Below, piece by piece: positions 1 through 7,347 of a DNA stretch of 32,348 nt. Position 1 is the stretch's first letter. The number at the start of each line of letters is the position of its first letter. The stretch covers positions 1 to 32,348 of the forward strand of contig CAJUJR010000024.1 of the NCBI GenBank assembly GCA_910586605.1. Reading direction: 5' to 3'. Below the pieces are notes generated by a model that did not search any database, was not told the DNA's origin, and saw only the letters and a list, made by a program, of their open reading frames with translations. This stretch comes from an uncultured Lachnospiraceae bacterium (lineage in GTDB: Bacteria; Bacillota; Clostridia; Lachnospirales; Lachnospiraceae). The position numbers were made by a program, and so were the translations under genes.

Positions 1-316
1 TCTGCCCTGGCACTATGTACCATTACGTATTCTGCGTAGCGGGAGCGCACCGCTCCGAACTATCCTGGAACTCTGTTGGTTTTCGGCTCAGGCAGTTGTC
101 CGTGCGCGCGCATCTGCTGAAAACTTAAAAAGCAAAGCAATTCTATAAGGGCTAAATTGTCCTGCAGGAAGGAATGTCTTTCTAAATTTTTGTCAGTTTG
201 TAAATTTCAGGAGCTTTCGCTTTTTACAGAAAATTAGGAATCCTGCTTTCTCATGCCGCACATAATGAAAGCGCTTCATAGGGAAAGATATTTTTTATTT
301 CTTTAAATTTGGCTAC

Positions 317-336
317 GATTGGCTGTGAATAGTAAC
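317..336 (+). repeat. Recurrent 20-bp intergenic motif, copy 1
   Basis: The bases read GATTGGCTGTGAATAGTAAC. Near-identical copies lie at 25308-25327 and 26771-26790, with a weaker one at 10109-10127. All are intergenic and the three good copies lie on the plus strand, 85 to 155 bases upstream of a gene start. The function is unknown. Confidence 0.6.
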
Positions 337-374
337 AGTAAAATGCAAAAAGAGAAGGAAAATAAACCTTTGTG

Positions 375-403
375 TTGATTTTTTTGGGCATATTTGATAA
401 AAT
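375..403 (+). promoter_or_regulatory. Probable sigma-A promoter of the rnf operon
   Basis: TTGATT (375-380) and TAAAAT (398-403) are separated by exactly 17 bases, about 85 bases before the rnfC start. This is read from the sequence only; no transcript start is known. Confidence 0.5.
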
Positions 404-488
404 TAAACTTAAAATGTAATGGGCTTCTTGGTTAAAATGTCAAGATTATCCAATGCATAGATGAAAAAATACAGAAAGGGGAACCGGA

Positions 489-1811
489 ATGAGTGAAGCA
501 ACGTTTCGGGGGGGAGTGCATCCCTACGAAGGAAAAGAACTGTCTAGTGATTTACCAATTAAGACGGTGATGCCAAAAGGTGATATGGTATTTCCGATGT
601 CACAGCATATTGGCGCGCCCGCAAAACCGATTGTGAACAAGGGCGACAAGGTATTAGTCGGACAGAAGATTGGCGAAGCCAGTGGATTTATTTCCGCTAA
701 TATCTGCTGCTCAGTTTCTGGAACGGTAAAAGCTGTTGAGCCAAGGATGCTTTTAAATGGTTCATCAGCGATGTGTGTAGTGGTGGAAAATGATGGAAAC
801 TACACAGGGATTGAAGGTTTGGGGGAAGACCGCGATTATATGGGCCTTACCAACGATGAAATCCGCGAAATTGTGAAGGAAGCAGGAATCGTAGGTATGG
901 GAGGCGCTGGATTCCCAACAAATGTAAAACTGGCTCCAAAAGAGCCGGACAAAATTGATTACATTTTAGTAAATGGCGCAGAATGTGAGCCTTACCTGAC
1001 ATCTGATTACCGCCAGATGTTGGAGTGCCCAGAGGAAATCGTGGGCGGGTTAAAGGTAATCCTGAAGCTTTTTGACAAGGCGAAGGGGTTAATCTGCATT
1101 GAGGATAATAAGCCGGAAGCCATTGCGAAGATGCAGGCTGCAGTTTCTAACGAAAGCCGCATTGATGTTAAAGTACTAAAGACAAAATATCCGCAAGGGG
1201 GCGAACGTACGCTGATTTCTGCCGCAACTGGAAGGAAGATTTATTCTAAAAAGCTTCCGGCGGACGCAGGATGCATCGTGGATAATATTTCTACTGTAAT
1301 TGCGATATACCGTGCTGTCTGCAAGAGGACGCCATTGATTACAAGGGTTATGACCCTGACCGGGGATGCGTTTAAGAAGCCGGTTAATGTTAATGTCCGT
1401 TTAGGCTGTAACCATGCGGATTTGGTTCCGGAAGGGGAAGGCTTTGGGCAGGAGCCGGCAAAAATTATCTCTGGCGGGCCTATGATGGGATTTGCCATGT
1501 TTGACCTGAATGTACCAGTGACAAAAACCTCTTCTTCTATCTTGGCAATGACAAAAGATGAAGTGGCAGAGTTTGAGCCGACGCCTTGTATCCGCTGCGG
1601 ACGCTGTGTGGAGGCATGTCCGGGTAATTTAGTGCCGCAGAAGATGGCAGTTGCCGCAATGAACAATGATTATGATACATTTGTAAGCTTAAATGGCATG
1701 GAGTGCTACGAATGCGGAAGCTGCACATATGTCTGCCCAGCAAAGCGCCCATTGACGCAGTCCTTTAAACAGGCGCGCCAGCATGTGGCTGCACAGGCCA
1801 GAAAGAAATAG
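489..1811 (+). CDS. rnfC: RnfC, electron transport complex subunit (NADH-side flavin/Fe-S protein)
   Basis: RnfC is the cytoplasmic NAD(H)-facing subunit of the Rnf complex, which couples electron transfer between ferredoxin and NAD+ to Na+ or H+ export. The 440 residues begin with the family's GGVHP..EGKE segment (8-17). A Gly-rich nucleotide/flavin loop follows (GMGGAGFPTNVKL, 136-148) and then GAECEPYL (163-170). Two ferredoxin-type 4Fe-4S motifs lie at the C-terminus: C367, C370, C373, C377 and C406, C409, C412, C416. The length fits the short clostridial form without the long repeat-rich tail of proteobacterial RnfC. The start is ATG after AGAAAGGGG. It is the first gene of a six-gene operon in the clostridial order C-D-G-E-A-B, and its stop codon abuts the rnfD ribosome site. 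Confidence 0.97.
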   Translation: MSEATFRGGVHPYEGKELSSDLPIKTVMPKGDMVFPMSQHIGAPAKPIVNKGDKVLVGQKIGEASGFISANICCSVSGTVKAVEPRMLLNGSSAMCVVVENDGNYTGIEGLGEDRDYMGLTNDEIREIVKEAGIVGMGGAGFPTNVKLAPKEPDKIDYILVNGAECEPYLTSDYRQMLECPEEIVGGLKVILKLFDKAKGLICIEDNKPEAIAKMQAAVSNESRIDVKVLKTKYPQGGERTLISAATGRKIYSKKLPADAGCIVDNISTVIAIYRAVCKRTPLITRVMTLTGDAFKKPVNVNVRLGCNHADLVPEGEGFGQEPAKIISGGPMMGFAMFDLNVPVTKTSSSILAMTKDEVAEFEPTPCIRCGRCVEACPGNLVPQKMAVAAMNNDYDTFVSLNGMECYECGSCTYVCPAKRPLTQSFKQARQHVAAQARKK

Positions 1812-1826
1812 GAGGTGTAACGTAAA

Positions 1827-2768
1827 GTGAGTAATTTATTAAATATATCATCGTCACCGCATGTTCGTGACAAATCCAGCACGAGAAGCATAATGTGGGA
1901 TGTATTTCTTGCACTTATACCTGCTGCTCTTTTTGGTGTTTGGAATTTTGGCTATCAGGCTGCCGTGCTGATTGCAGTCTGTATTGCTACCTGTGTATTG
2001 ACAGAATATATCTGGCAGCAGGGAATGAAACTTCCGCTGACAGTTAGTGATGGGAGTGCAGCGCTGACAGGGCTTTTGCTGGCATTGAACCTGTCTTCTA
2101 CCTTCCCGGTTTGGATGGCTATCTTGGGAAGTGTATTTGCGATAATTATTGTAAAGCAGTTATTTGGCGGATTGGGGCAAAACTTTATGAATCCGGCGCT
2201 TGGTGCAAGATGCTTCCTTATGGTATCTTTTGCAGGAAAGATGACTTCCTTTACATATGATGGGGTAACAGGGGCTACCCCTCTTGCATTGATTAAGAGC
2301 GGCGATGATTCTACAGAGCTTTTAGATATGTTCCTTGGGACGATTGGAGGGACAATCGGTGAGACTTCTACGGTTGCGTTGCTGCTTGGTGCGGCATACT
2401 TGTTGGTGCGCAAGGTAATTACATGGAAGATCCCTGTATGCTATATTGCAACTTTTGCAGTTTTTGCACTGCTTTTTGGCGGGCATGGGTTTGATATGAC
2501 ATACCTTGCAAAAGAGATTTGCGGAGGCGGCCTGATCCTGGGTGCATTTTTTATGGCAACAGATTATGTAACAAGCCCGATTACGCCAAAGGGGCAAATC
2601 GTTTTTGGTATTCTTCTTGGTATCCTGACAGGGGTATTTCGTATTTTTGGCGCTTCCGCAGAGGGAGTTTCCTATGCGATTATTATTTCCAATCTTTTAG
2701 TACCGCTGATTGAGAAGGTGACAATCCCTGTTCCGTTTGGAAAGGAGGGAATAAAAGATGGCAAGTAA
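1827..2768 (+). CDS. rnfD: RnfD, flavinylated membrane subunit of the Rnf complex
   Basis: RnfD is an integral membrane subunit carrying covalently bound FMN. The 313-residue protein is highly hydrophobic with about eight to ten helices. It contains the ApbE flavin-transferase target pattern D-x-x-T-G-A-T (DGVTGAT, 145-151), so T151 is the predicted FMN attachment site. SDGSAALTGLLLALNL (74-89) and GQNFMNPALGAR (117-128) are typical of the RnfD/NqrB family. The start is GTG at 1827, chosen because GGAGGTG (1811-1817), which overlaps the rnfC stop, sits at the correct distance. The end overlaps the rnfG start by 11 bases, which suggests translational coupling. Confidence 0.96.
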   Translation: MSNLLNISSSPHVRDKSSTRSIMWDVFLALIPAALFGVWNFGYQAAVLIAVCIATCVLTEYIWQQGMKLPLTVSDGSAALTGLLLALNLSSTFPVWMAILGSVFAIIIVKQLFGGLGQNFMNPALGARCFLMVSFAGKMTSFTYDGVTGATPLALIKSGDDSTELLDMFLGTIGGTIGETSTVALLLGAAYLLVRKVITWKIPVCYIATFAVFALLFGGHGFDMTYLAKEICGGGLILGAFFMATDYVTSPITPKGQIVFGILLGILTGVFRIFGASAEGVSYAIIISNLLVPLIEKVTIPVPFGKEGIKDGK

Positions 2769-3411
2769 TGCAAAATCACAGAGTACACTGATTCATGATA
2801 CAATCTGCCTTTTTATGATTACGTTGATTGCAGGCATTTTGCTTGGCGCCGTGAATATGATTACAGTAGACCCGATTAAAGAACAGGCGGAAAAGGCAAA
2901 ACAGGAAGCATATGCGGCTGTTTATGATGGTGCGGAGTTTGTTTCAGATGATGGAGTGAATTCATCTTTAAAAGCTTTCCAGGCCGATCTTGCATCAGGT
3001 AAGGTAAAGACAGCATCTGGTTCTGATTTGTCTGATGTGGAAATCCAGGAAGTCATGAAGGCGACTGTGGATGGGCAGGATGCTGGATATGTTATGACTT
3101 GCAGCGGCAAAGGCTATGGCGGCGCTGTTAAAGTTGCGCTTGGTATTGACGGGGAAGGCGCGATTAAGGGAATCCAGATTATGGATTGTACAAATGAAAC
3201 ACCAGGCCTTGGGCAGAACAGTTCCAAAGAGGATTGGAACAGCCAGTATATCGGTATGACTACTGCACAGGATGTTTCTGTTGTAAAAGATGGAAGTGGC
3301 AGTAAGGACAATGGCACAATTAATGCGATAAGCGGTGCGACGATTACTAGCAACGCTGTAACGAGGGCGGTTGACGGTTCCTTATTGTTTATCGCATCAT
3401 TATCAGAGTAG
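2758..3411 (+). CDS. rnfG: RnfG, flavinylated extracytoplasmic subunit of the Rnf complex
   Basis: RnfG is anchored by one N-terminal helix (about residues 15-37) and carries an extracytoplasmic FMN-binding domain. Covalent FMN is expected on T195 of SGATITS (192-198), the RnfG/NqrC attachment site. The usual upstream acidic residue of the ApbE target pattern (D-x-x-S/T-G-A-T) is Asn here (N189), a small departure. ETPGLGQNSS (147-156) is a conserved family segment. The ATG lies inside the rnfD end, preceded by AAAGGAGGGAAT. Length 217 residues, normal for the family. RnfG is thought to relay electrons with RnfD across the membrane. Confidence 0.96.
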   Translation: MASNAKSQSTLIHDTICLFMITLIAGILLGAVNMITVDPIKEQAEKAKQEAYAAVYDGAEFVSDDGVNSSLKAFQADLASGKVKTASGSDLSDVEIQEVMKATVDGQDAGYVMTCSGKGYGGAVKVALGIDGEGAIKGIQIMDCTNETPGLGQNSSKEDWNSQYIGMTTAQDVSVVKDGSGSKDNGTINAISGATITSNAVTRAVDGSLLFIASLSE

Positions 3412-3422
3412 GAGGGAAATTC

Positions 3423-4226
3423 ATGAATTCATGTACAGAACGTTTAAAGAATGGTATCATTACGGAAAATCCCACCTTTGTAATGATGCTTGGTATGTGT
3501 CCAACGCTTGCGGTAACATCTTCCGCAATTAACGGTTTGGGCATGGGGCTTACGACGACAGTCGTATTAGTTTTATCAAATGCATTTATTTCATTGCTCC
3601 GTAAAGTGATTCCAGATAAAGTGCGTATTCCGGGCTTTATCGTAGTAGTAGCATCTTTTGTTACGATTATCCAGTTGTTGTTAAAAGCGTTCCTGCCATT
3701 CCTTGACAGTGCGCTTGGCGTATATATACCGCTGATTGTGGTTAACTGTATTATCCTGGGAAGGGCAGAAGCATATGCATCAAAAAATTCTGTCTTGCCA
3801 TCTATTTTTGACGGTCTTGGGATGGGGTTAGGCTTTACGTTTGGCCTTACCTGCCTTGGTATTTGCCGCGAAATCCTTGGTGCAGGTGCGATTTTTGGTA
3901 AAACATTTATACCAGAAGATTTCCATATTACATTTTTTGTATTGGCTCCAGGGGCATTCCTTGTACTGTCTTTCCTAACGGCAATCCAGAATAAGTTAAA
4001 GCTGCCGTCTGCTACAAATGTAGCTGGTGACGACAGCCTGTCATGTGGTGGGAACTGTGCGTCTTGTACAGGTGCAAGCTGTGTGGCAAATAAGGGAATC
4101 GTTGAGGCAGAGCGCGCCGCAGAAAAAGCTGCAAAGGCGCAGGCTGCAAAGGAGGCCGCAGAAAAAGCAAAAGCTGCAAAGGCTGCGAAAGCAGCACAGG
4201 ATGCAGCAAAGAAAAAGGAGGAGTGA
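3423..4226 (+). CDS. rnfE: RnfE, membrane subunit with an unusual Cys- and Ala/Lys-rich C-terminal tail
   Basis: RnfE pairs with RnfA. In the related Nqr and Rnf complexes, the homologous pair holds a 2Fe-2S cluster within the membrane. The two expected cysteines are present: C26 in GMCPTLAVT and C109 in VVNCIILGR. Residues 1-192 are the normal multi-helix core of about 200 residues. From about residue 195 there is an extension of roughly 70 residues. It carries four cysteines spaced C-x3-C-x2-C-x4-C (C208, C212, C215, C220), followed by a charged Ala/Lys/Glu-rich stretch (about 228-267) that should form a long helix. The extension is discussed as a finding. It starts 11 bases after rnfG ends, with GGAGGGAAATTC as the ribosome site. 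Confidence 0.95.
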   Translation: MNSCTERLKNGIITENPTFVMMLGMCPTLAVTSSAINGLGMGLTTTVVLVLSNAFISLLRKVIPDKVRIPGFIVVVASFVTIIQLLLKAFLPFLDSALGVYIPLIVVNCIILGRAEAYASKNSVLPSIFDGLGMGLGFTFGLTCLGICREILGAGAIFGKTFIPEDFHITFFVLAPGAFLVLSFLTAIQNKLKLPSATNVAGDDSLSCGGNCASCTGASCVANKGIVEAERAAEKAAKAQAAKEAAEKAKAAKAAKAAQDAAKKKEE

Positions 4227-4231
4227 TTTAA

Positions 4232-4804
4232 GTGAATTTATTTGTGATTATTATTTCATCAATGCTCGTGAGCAACGTAGTGCTTAGTCAGTTCCTCGGT
4301 ATCTGCCCTTTCCTTGGCGTATCGAAAAAGGTTGAGACTTCTGTCGGCATGGGAGCCGCAGTTACCTTCGTTATCACGATTGCATGTATGATTACCTATC
4401 CGATTTATTATGGGATATTAGTGCCGATGGGGCTGGAATATCTCCAGACAATTGCATTTATCCTGATTATCGCAGCTTTGGTACAGTTTGTGGAAATGGC
4501 GTTAAAGAAGTTTATGCCTGCGCTCCATGCTTCATTGGGCGTATACCTTCCTCTGATTACAACAAACTGTGCAGTGCTTGGTGTTGCGATTAATAATATT
4601 TCTGATGGCTATAATTTTATCGAAAGTGTTGTATGTGGTATCTGTACGGCGCTTGGTTTCCTGATTGCGATTACAATCCTTGCAGGAATCCGTGAACGTA
4701 TTGAGTTTAATGATGTCCCAGAATCTTTTAAAGGGACTCCGATTGTACTGGTAACGGCAAGTTTAATGGCGATTGCATTCTGCGGTTTCGCAGGATTGGT
4801 TTAG
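4232..4804 (+). CDS. rnfA: RnfA, membrane subunit of the Rnf complex
   Basis: RnfA is a six-helix membrane subunit homologous to RnfE, with inverted topology in the pair. The cluster cysteines are C25 (LGICPFLGV) and C113 (TTNCAVLGV). At 190 residues it has the standard family length and no tail. The start is GTG at 4232, supported by AAGGAGGAG (4215-4223) eight bases upstream, which itself lies in the last codons and stop of rnfE. It is followed after 16 bases by rnfB. Confidence 0.96.
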   Translation: MNLFVIIISSMLVSNVVLSQFLGICPFLGVSKKVETSVGMGAAVTFVITIACMITYPIYYGILVPMGLEYLQTIAFILIIAALVQFVEMALKKFMPALHASLGVYLPLITTNCAVLGVAINNISDGYNFIESVVCGICTALGFLIAITILAGIRERIEFNDVPESFKGTPIVLVTASLMAIAFCGFAGLV

Positions 4805-4820
4805 GAAGGGGGAAGACAGT

Positions 4821-5612
4821 ATGACGCAAGTATTAATTGCAGCAGCAGTAATTGGTATTACAGGACTTCTCATTGCCCTTCTTCTCGGATTTGCCGCAAT
4901 TCAGTTTGAAGTACCAGTAGATGAAAAAGAAATCGCTGTCCGGGAGTTTTTGCCTGGCAATAACTGCGGCGGCTGTGGATATGCAGGCTGCGATGCCCTT
5001 GCAAAAGCAATTGCAGCAGGTGAAGCGGCTGTAAATGCCTGCCCAGTCGGCGGCGCAGCAGTAGCAGCTAAAATTGGTGAAGTAATGGGCGTTGATGGCG
5101 GCGAGGCCGTAAAGATGGTGGCATTTGTGAAATGTGCTGGGACCTGTGCAAAAGCAGGGATTAAAGCAAACTATTATGGTATATCTGACTGTAAGCGCGC
5201 AGCAGCAATCCCAGGACGCGGCGATAAGGCATGTTCTTTTGGGTGCATGGGCTTTGGCTCTTGCGTGGCTGCCTGCCAGTTTGATGCAATCCATGTACAG
5301 CAGGGGATTGCAGTAGTTGATAAAGAGCACTGTGTAGCCTGCGGGAAATGTATTGAAGAGTGTCCAAATGGGCTGATTGAATTAGTGCCATATGATGCTA
5401 AATTTGGCGTATCCTGCTCCAATAAGGAGAAAGGGCCAAAGGTTATGGCAGTGTGCGACACAGGCTGTATTGGCTGCGGTATCTGTGTAAAGCAGTGTGA
5501 AGCTGGCGCAATTACTGTAGAAAATAATGTGGCACATATTGACCAGGGCAAATGTACTGGCTGCGGCGCATGTGCAGCAAAGTGCCCGAAGAAAGTTATT
5601 ATGGCACATTAG
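4821..5612 (+). CDS. rnfB: RnfB, multi-cluster ferredoxin-accepting subunit of the Rnf complex
   Basis: RnfB is the polyferredoxin subunit thought to accept electrons from reduced ferredoxin. An N-terminal membrane helix (about 4-27) is followed by the family-specific cluster motif with C49, C52, C57 and C74. Further cysteine sets follow: C138, C142, C148, C152; C171, C174, C177, C181; C212, C216, C219, C222, C226; and C245, C248, C251, C255. The start at 4821 is preferred over the in-frame ATG at 4773 because GGAAGGGGGAAG (4804-4815) sits just before it and the protein then begins with the family's membrane anchor. Length 263 residues. It is the last gene of the operon and is followed by a strong terminator. 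Confidence 0.96.
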   Translation: MTQVLIAAAVIGITGLLIALLLGFAAIQFEVPVDEKEIAVREFLPGNNCGGCGYAGCDALAKAIAAGEAAVNACPVGGAAVAAKIGEVMGVDGGEAVKMVAFVKCAGTCAKAGIKANYYGISDCKRAAAIPGRGDKACSFGCMGFGSCVAACQFDAIHVQQGIAVVDKEHCVACGKCIEECPNGLIELVPYDAKFGVSCSNKEKGPKVMAVCDTGCIGCGICVKQCEAGAITVENNVAHIDQGKCTGCGACAAKCPKKVIMAH

Positions 5613-5642
5613 TTTGCTAAATAGTTTTATGTAAAAAAGAGG

Positions 5643-5689
5643 AATGCCAGGGGACACTTCATATAAGGAAGTGTCCCCTGTGGCATTTT
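5643..5689 (+). terminator. Terminator of the rnf operon
   Basis: AATGCCA (5643-5649) and GGGGACACTTC (5650-5660) pair with GAAGTGTCCCC (5668-5678) and TGGCATT (5681-5687). The loop is about 7 bases, the stem has a 2-base bulge, and a short T-run follows. It lies 30 bases after rnfB. Confidence 0.85.
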
Positions 5690-5712
5690 AAAGAATTTGT
5701 GAAGATCAATCG

Positions 5713-5800
5713 CTATACTCCCAGTTCTTTTTCTATATCGTCTGCTGATATGGTTCTTTTTATAATTCCTTAAATCTGAAATAGGTTTAACATTAGGCAT
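5713..5800 (-). pseudogene. Remnant of a Phd/YefM-type antitoxin gene
   Basis: Reading leftward from 5800, a GGGGG ribosome site precedes ATG and the peptide MPNVKPISDLRNY, the characteristic start of Phd/YefM-family antitoxins. Just after this the frame changes. A second frame ends with KRTISADDIEKELGV and TAG at 5713, which resembles the C-terminal end of the same family. At 88 bases (not a multiple of three) the gene has lost its middle. No cognate toxin is visible beside it. The family call rests on recognition of the two ends, not on a search. Confidence 0.6.
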
Positions 5801-6310
5801 ATCAATTCCCCCAATCCTATATTTGAAATAATGTGCTGCTTCTTATATATATTATACCTATTAACAGCAGATTATTTAATATATCTACATGTGAATTTAC
5901 AGCAATATTACTTTTCACACTACGTCAGATTCTAGGGTTTTTGGGATGTTTTGTGCCAAAAGTACGAATTCTGCGGCATCATTTTGCATTGTTTTTGCAA
6001 AATGTGTGCATTCAGCGTTGAGCACACTCCTTATTTATAATTTGTGATAATTTTTGGTTATGATACCCATCTTTCGGCTTTGGGTGGTAAAACGGAAAGG
6101 TGACAGATTATAAAATGCCTAGTAATTGTGTTTTTTCTATAAGTAAAACAAGCTTGTGCTTTATTCCCGCGAAGGCAAAGTGAGGGCACAACCTCTAATG
6201 TTGCTATGTGTCGAAAAATAGCGAATTATAAAATGTATATATAATAATTAAATGATATAATTAGATTGTAAGCAAAAGATAATTTTGCATTATCAGCTTG
6301 AACGATGAAC
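5801..6310. other. AT-rich intergenic stretch with no identifiable gene
   Basis: I find no credible coding sequence. ACCCA (6064-6068) and TGGGT (6081-6085) can form a small hairpin, and the string ATTATAAAATG occurs twice (6109 and 6226 areas). TGATATAAT (6253-6261) is an extended -10 element that could start transcription toward the large exported-protein gene. A structured RNA could not be assigned to a known class. Confidence 0.4.
6253..6261 (+). promoter_or_regulatory. Possible extended -10 promoter ahead of the exported-protein gene
   Basis: TGATATAAT matches the extended -10 pattern TGnTATAAT. No good -35 is visible. The MITE-like element at 6311-6476 lies between it and the gene it might serve. 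Confidence 0.3.
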
Positions 6311-6476
6311 CTAGAGCGTGTTTGAAAATTCATTCTCACAAGATGCATTCTATGCTTTGTGCTATATTTGCCCCAAATTTAGTCAATGTAGCCCGCTACA
6401 CCTCCTAAATTTGGAACAAATCTCCCACAAAGGGTGAAACACATCTTATAAAAAGCAATTTTCAAACACGCCCTAG
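6311..6476. mobile_element. 166-bp MITE-like inverted-repeat element
   Basis: The left end CTAGAGCGTGTTTGAAAATT (6311-6330) and the right end AATTTTCAAACACGCCCTAG (6457-6476) are inverted copies with one mismatch in 20. Much of the interior is also self-complementary: CCAAATTTAG near 6373 pairs with CTAAATTTGG near 6404, and TTTGTG near 6357 with CACAAAG near 6426. The middle holds a small hairpin, GTAGC-CC-GCTAC (6389-6400). The whole element can fold into one long imperfect hairpin. There is no ORF, which fits a non-autonomous element. Flanking target duplications are not clear, although CTAG occurs at both ends. Confidence 0.75.
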
Positions 6477-6513
6477 AGAATATAGGTAGATAAAAGGGAT
6501 GGGAGGTGAAAGA

Positions 6514-6546
6514 ATGTATGAAATCATACAGAGAATTAATTGTTAG
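6514..6546 (+). CDS. Ten-codon ORF with a strong ribosome site (leader or gene relic)
   Basis: ATG at 6514 follows GGGAGGTGAAAG and opens a ten-residue peptide (MYEIIQRINC) ending at TAG. It lies 82 bases before the large exported-protein gene. It may be a leader peptide or the start of a decayed gene, since another frame then stays open to about 6596. No function can be assigned. Confidence 0.2.
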   Translation: MYEIIQRINC

Positions 6547-6628
6547 AGTGTATTCTTGCCCAAACAGATGACAAGGATATTCAGGTAACTTGTTAAGACA
6601 AAGATACTAAAAGCAGGGAGGAATTCAC

Positions 6629-7228
6629 ATGAACATGAGAAAAAGAAATTCAATTGCTAATTATGCAAGAAAAACTATTATACTATTATTAATATTAAGT
6701 TTACTGCCATGTAATTTACTACATGCATCTGCTTTCACAGTTAATAATGGGATAATGAAGAGCAGTTACAAATTTAATCCATATGTTGAAGATAATATTG
6801 ATATGAAAGATTCCTATAAAGTTGAGTTTGCAATAGAATCAGAATGGGAAAACCATTATAATGGCAAGATAACCATAAAAAATATTTCTGATCAGGATAT
6901 CAAGAATTGGACACTTTCTTTTGTTTCTAAAGATACTATAGAAAATATATGGTCTGCAGAAATAGAGAAACATGACAATGATACATATATTATAAAAAAT
7001 TCAGGCTGGAATCAGGACATTAAAGCAGGTCAAGAAATCAGTTTTGGATTCACTGCCAGTTACAAACAGGAAGCGGATACCCCACATGATTTTCTTATGC
7101 AAAATTTATGTCTGGATAATACAGATAAAGAAGAAACTGTTACAAATAATTCTTACGAAGTTAAGTTTGTGATAGAATCAGAATGGGAAAACCATTATAA
7201 TGGTAAAACCATTATAATGGTAAGATAA
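6629..7228 (+). CDS. Secreted CBM2-like modular protein, N-terminal part (frame broken at 7189-7222)
   Basis: This is the first 199 codons of a gene that originally ran to 9717. A basic N-terminus and hydrophobic stretch (about 15-34) ending HASA-F form a signal peptide. The first beta-sandwich module spans about 62-155. Its signatures (IENIWSA, GWNQDIKAGQEISFGF) match the carbohydrate-binding module family 2 pattern of a central Trp, a GWN-type strand and a G-x-SFGF strand. The second module starts at about 175 and is cut after residue 193, where an exact 17-bp tandem duplication shifts the frame to a stop. Without the extra 17 bases the frame joins smoothly to the downstream part. The start is ATG at 6629 after GGGAGG. 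The encoded fragment alone would be a secreted one-and-a-bit-module protein. Confidence 0.75.
   Translation: MNMRKRNSIANYARKTIILLLILSLLPCNLLHASAFTVNNGIMKSSYKFNPYVEDNIDMKDSYKVEFAIESEWENHYNGKITIKNISDQDIKNWTLSFVSKDTIENIWSAEIEKHDNDTYIIKNSGWNQDIKAGQEISFGFTASYKQEADTPHDFLMQNLCLDNTDKEETVTNNSYEVKFVIESEWENHYNGKTIIMVR
7189..7222. repeat. Exact 17-bp tandem duplication with a palindromic core that breaks the frame
   Basis: Bases 7189-7205 and 7206-7222 are identical 17-mers, each containing the perfect 14-base palindrome ACCATTATAATGGT. The sister modules at 6859 and 7576 have one copy at the equivalent place. Removing one copy restores a single open frame from 6629 to 9717. Confidence 0.9.
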
Positions 7229-7347
7229 TCATAAAAAACATATCTGATAAAGATATTAAGAATTGGACACTTTCTTTTATTTCTAAGGATATTATAGAGA
7301 ATATATGGTCTGCAAAAATAGAAAAGCATGATAATGATACATATCTT

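Larger units (their letters stand above)
1..488. other. Non-coding region upstream of the rnf operon
   Basis: I see no convincing gene in this stretch. It holds a short GC-rich hairpin (GGAGCG at 42-47 pairing with CGCTCC at 51-56), a copy of a 20-bp motif that recurs in the window (317-336), and a likely promoter at 375-403. Bases 131-152 read as a degraded relative of the palindrome at 17544-17566 (shared string GCAAAGCAATTCT). Confidence 0.6.

Noticed and set aside
265..279. cre-like (catabolite control) sequence ATGAAAGCGCTTCAT upstream of rnf
   Set aside because: It resembles a CcpA site but is one base short of the usual spacing and far from the -10; a single imperfect match is not enough to call it.
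4027..4287. 86-codon plus-strand ORF overlapping the rnfE end
   Set aside because: It is a frame shadow of the Ala/Lys-rich rnfE tail, giving a Gln/Arg-rich low-complexity peptide.
5833..6021. 62-codon plus-strand ORF
   Set aside because: No ribosome site, no recognisable motif, and a composition typical of AT-rich non-coding DNA.
6037..6240. Possible riboswitch (GGCAAAG, ACGGAAAG and small hairpins)
   Set aside because: I compared it mentally with c-di-GMP-I and -II, cobalamin, glycine and other classes. The conserved cores do not line up, and no coherent fold was found.
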